Shown: positions 44,529 to 44,784 of the stretch, piece after piece | Layout of the letters: the number at the start of each line of letters is the position of its first letter | Numbering within the stretch: the stretch's first letter is position 1 | From: Melioribacteraceae bacterium | GTDB lineage: Bacteria > Bacteroidota > Ignavibacteria > Ignavibacteriales > Melioribacteraceae | NCBI GenBank assembly: GCA_027030245.1 | Contig: JALVFE010000007.1 | Span: 1 to 44,784 of the forward strand | Direction: 5' to 3' | Length of the DNA: 44,784 nt | Made by a program: the position numbers and the translations under genes | Notes under the pieces: model-generated | Told to the model about the DNA's origin: nothing | Databases searched by the model: none | What the model saw: only the letters and a program-made list of their open reading frames with translations

Positions 44529-44784
44529 TCTATCTCCTGAATTTCGCACTCTAAACCCAAAATAGGATTTACTTCATATTCCTCAATGTTTTTCCATTCT
44601 TCGCCTGTGAAGTACCAGTAGATAGCTCCAGAGCGACGCTTAAAAGTCCATTCTCTAATAACCGCGCCGGGTCTAAAAGTCCCAAGAATCCCGGCTTCAC
44701 GTGCTGCAACTGATTTATTGAACCAAACTGCCCGGTTGTTGCCGTCGGCATCTTCCAATACTTCAAAGTCATACACAGCTTTGA
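44525..44784 (-). CDS. Unknown early protein, C-terminal part (begins at 371)
   Basis: The continuation of the gene that starts at 371 on the other end of the linear map. Residues from YDFEVLEDADGNNRAVWFNK to the stop at 44525. The overlap with 1-136 shows one coding change. The full product ends GLECEIQEIE. ATGA-coupled to the next gene. Confidence 0.85.
   Translation of the reverse strand, partial: KAVYDFEVLEDADGNNRAVWFNKSVAAREAGILGTFRPGAVIREWTFKRRSGAIYWYFTGEEWKNIEEYEVNPILGLECEIQEIE
44649..44784. repeat. Terminal direct repeat, right copy
   Basis: 136 bases identical to 1-136 except A at 44775 versus C at 127. See the left copy. Confidence 0.93.

Overview
The window is one complete, AT-rich tailed-phage genome, laid out as a linearised circle. 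Bases 1-136 recur at 44649-44784 with one mismatch, and a single gene runs off the left end and continues at the right end, so the unique length is 44,648 bp. A lambda-type G/GT frameshift, a roughly 1,725-residue tape measure and a major tail protein point to a siphovirus with a long non-contractile tail. The lysis genes (soluble endolysin plus several small holin-like membrane proteins) suit a Gram-negative host. The base composition, A/T-rich codon use and regulatory style would fit a low-GC Gram-negative such as a Campylobacterota member, but no host-specific marker was found and this stays an inference. No integrase, excisionase or classical CI-type repressor was recognised.

Layout. (1) 1-4341, minus strand: early genes, ending with a lambda O-like replication initiator (3502-4341) that carries three iteron-like repeats inside its coding sequence. 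(2) 4342-5079: a large non-coding control region with structured leaders, palindromes, divergent promoters and a candidate antisense small RNA with its own terminator. (3) 5080-7361, plus strand: RecT annealing protein, RecE-like exonuclease and one unknown gene. (4) 7358-22001, minus strand (read right to left): scaffold, capsid, two small proteins, tail tube, G/GT chaperones, tape measure, distal tail proteins, fibres, holins, endolysin. (5) 22111-24524, plus strand: connector, tail-completion protein, gp10-like neck protein and portal, i.e. a portal/neck block inverted relative to the rest of the morphogenesis genes. (6) 24544-25175, minus: an ArdB/KlcA-type antirestriction protein and a small partner under an early promoter. 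(7) 25401-30629, minus: MuF protein fused to an ADP-ribosyltransferase domain, a small HTH protein, both terminase subunits, a Mom-family DNA-modification protein and a ParB-domain protein, with a tRNA-like element on the plus strand. (8) 30709-44784, minus: a long early region with NinG, ThyX, dUTPase, two HNH endonucleases, an SSB-like protein, a SprT-like metallopeptidase, a DnaB-like helicase motor and many small unknown genes.

The genes form a coherent programme. The O-like initiator, the separate DnaB N-domain and motor proteins, the SSB-like protein, RecT/RecE and NinG handle replication and recombination. ThyX and dUTPase manage the thymidylate pool. Mom and ArdB protect phage DNA from restriction, and the MuF-ART protein may carry an enzyme into the host with the DNA. 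Seven near-identical early promoters, each with TTGACA-N17-TATAAT overlapped by a TTATAAC-N6-GTTATAA dyad and followed by an AACTTTAGGAGG leader, tie dispersed operons into one regulon. Several genes (replication initiator, ParB-domain, HNH endonuclease) have their ribosome binding site or start codon inside a hairpin, so translational control appears to be a recurring theme.
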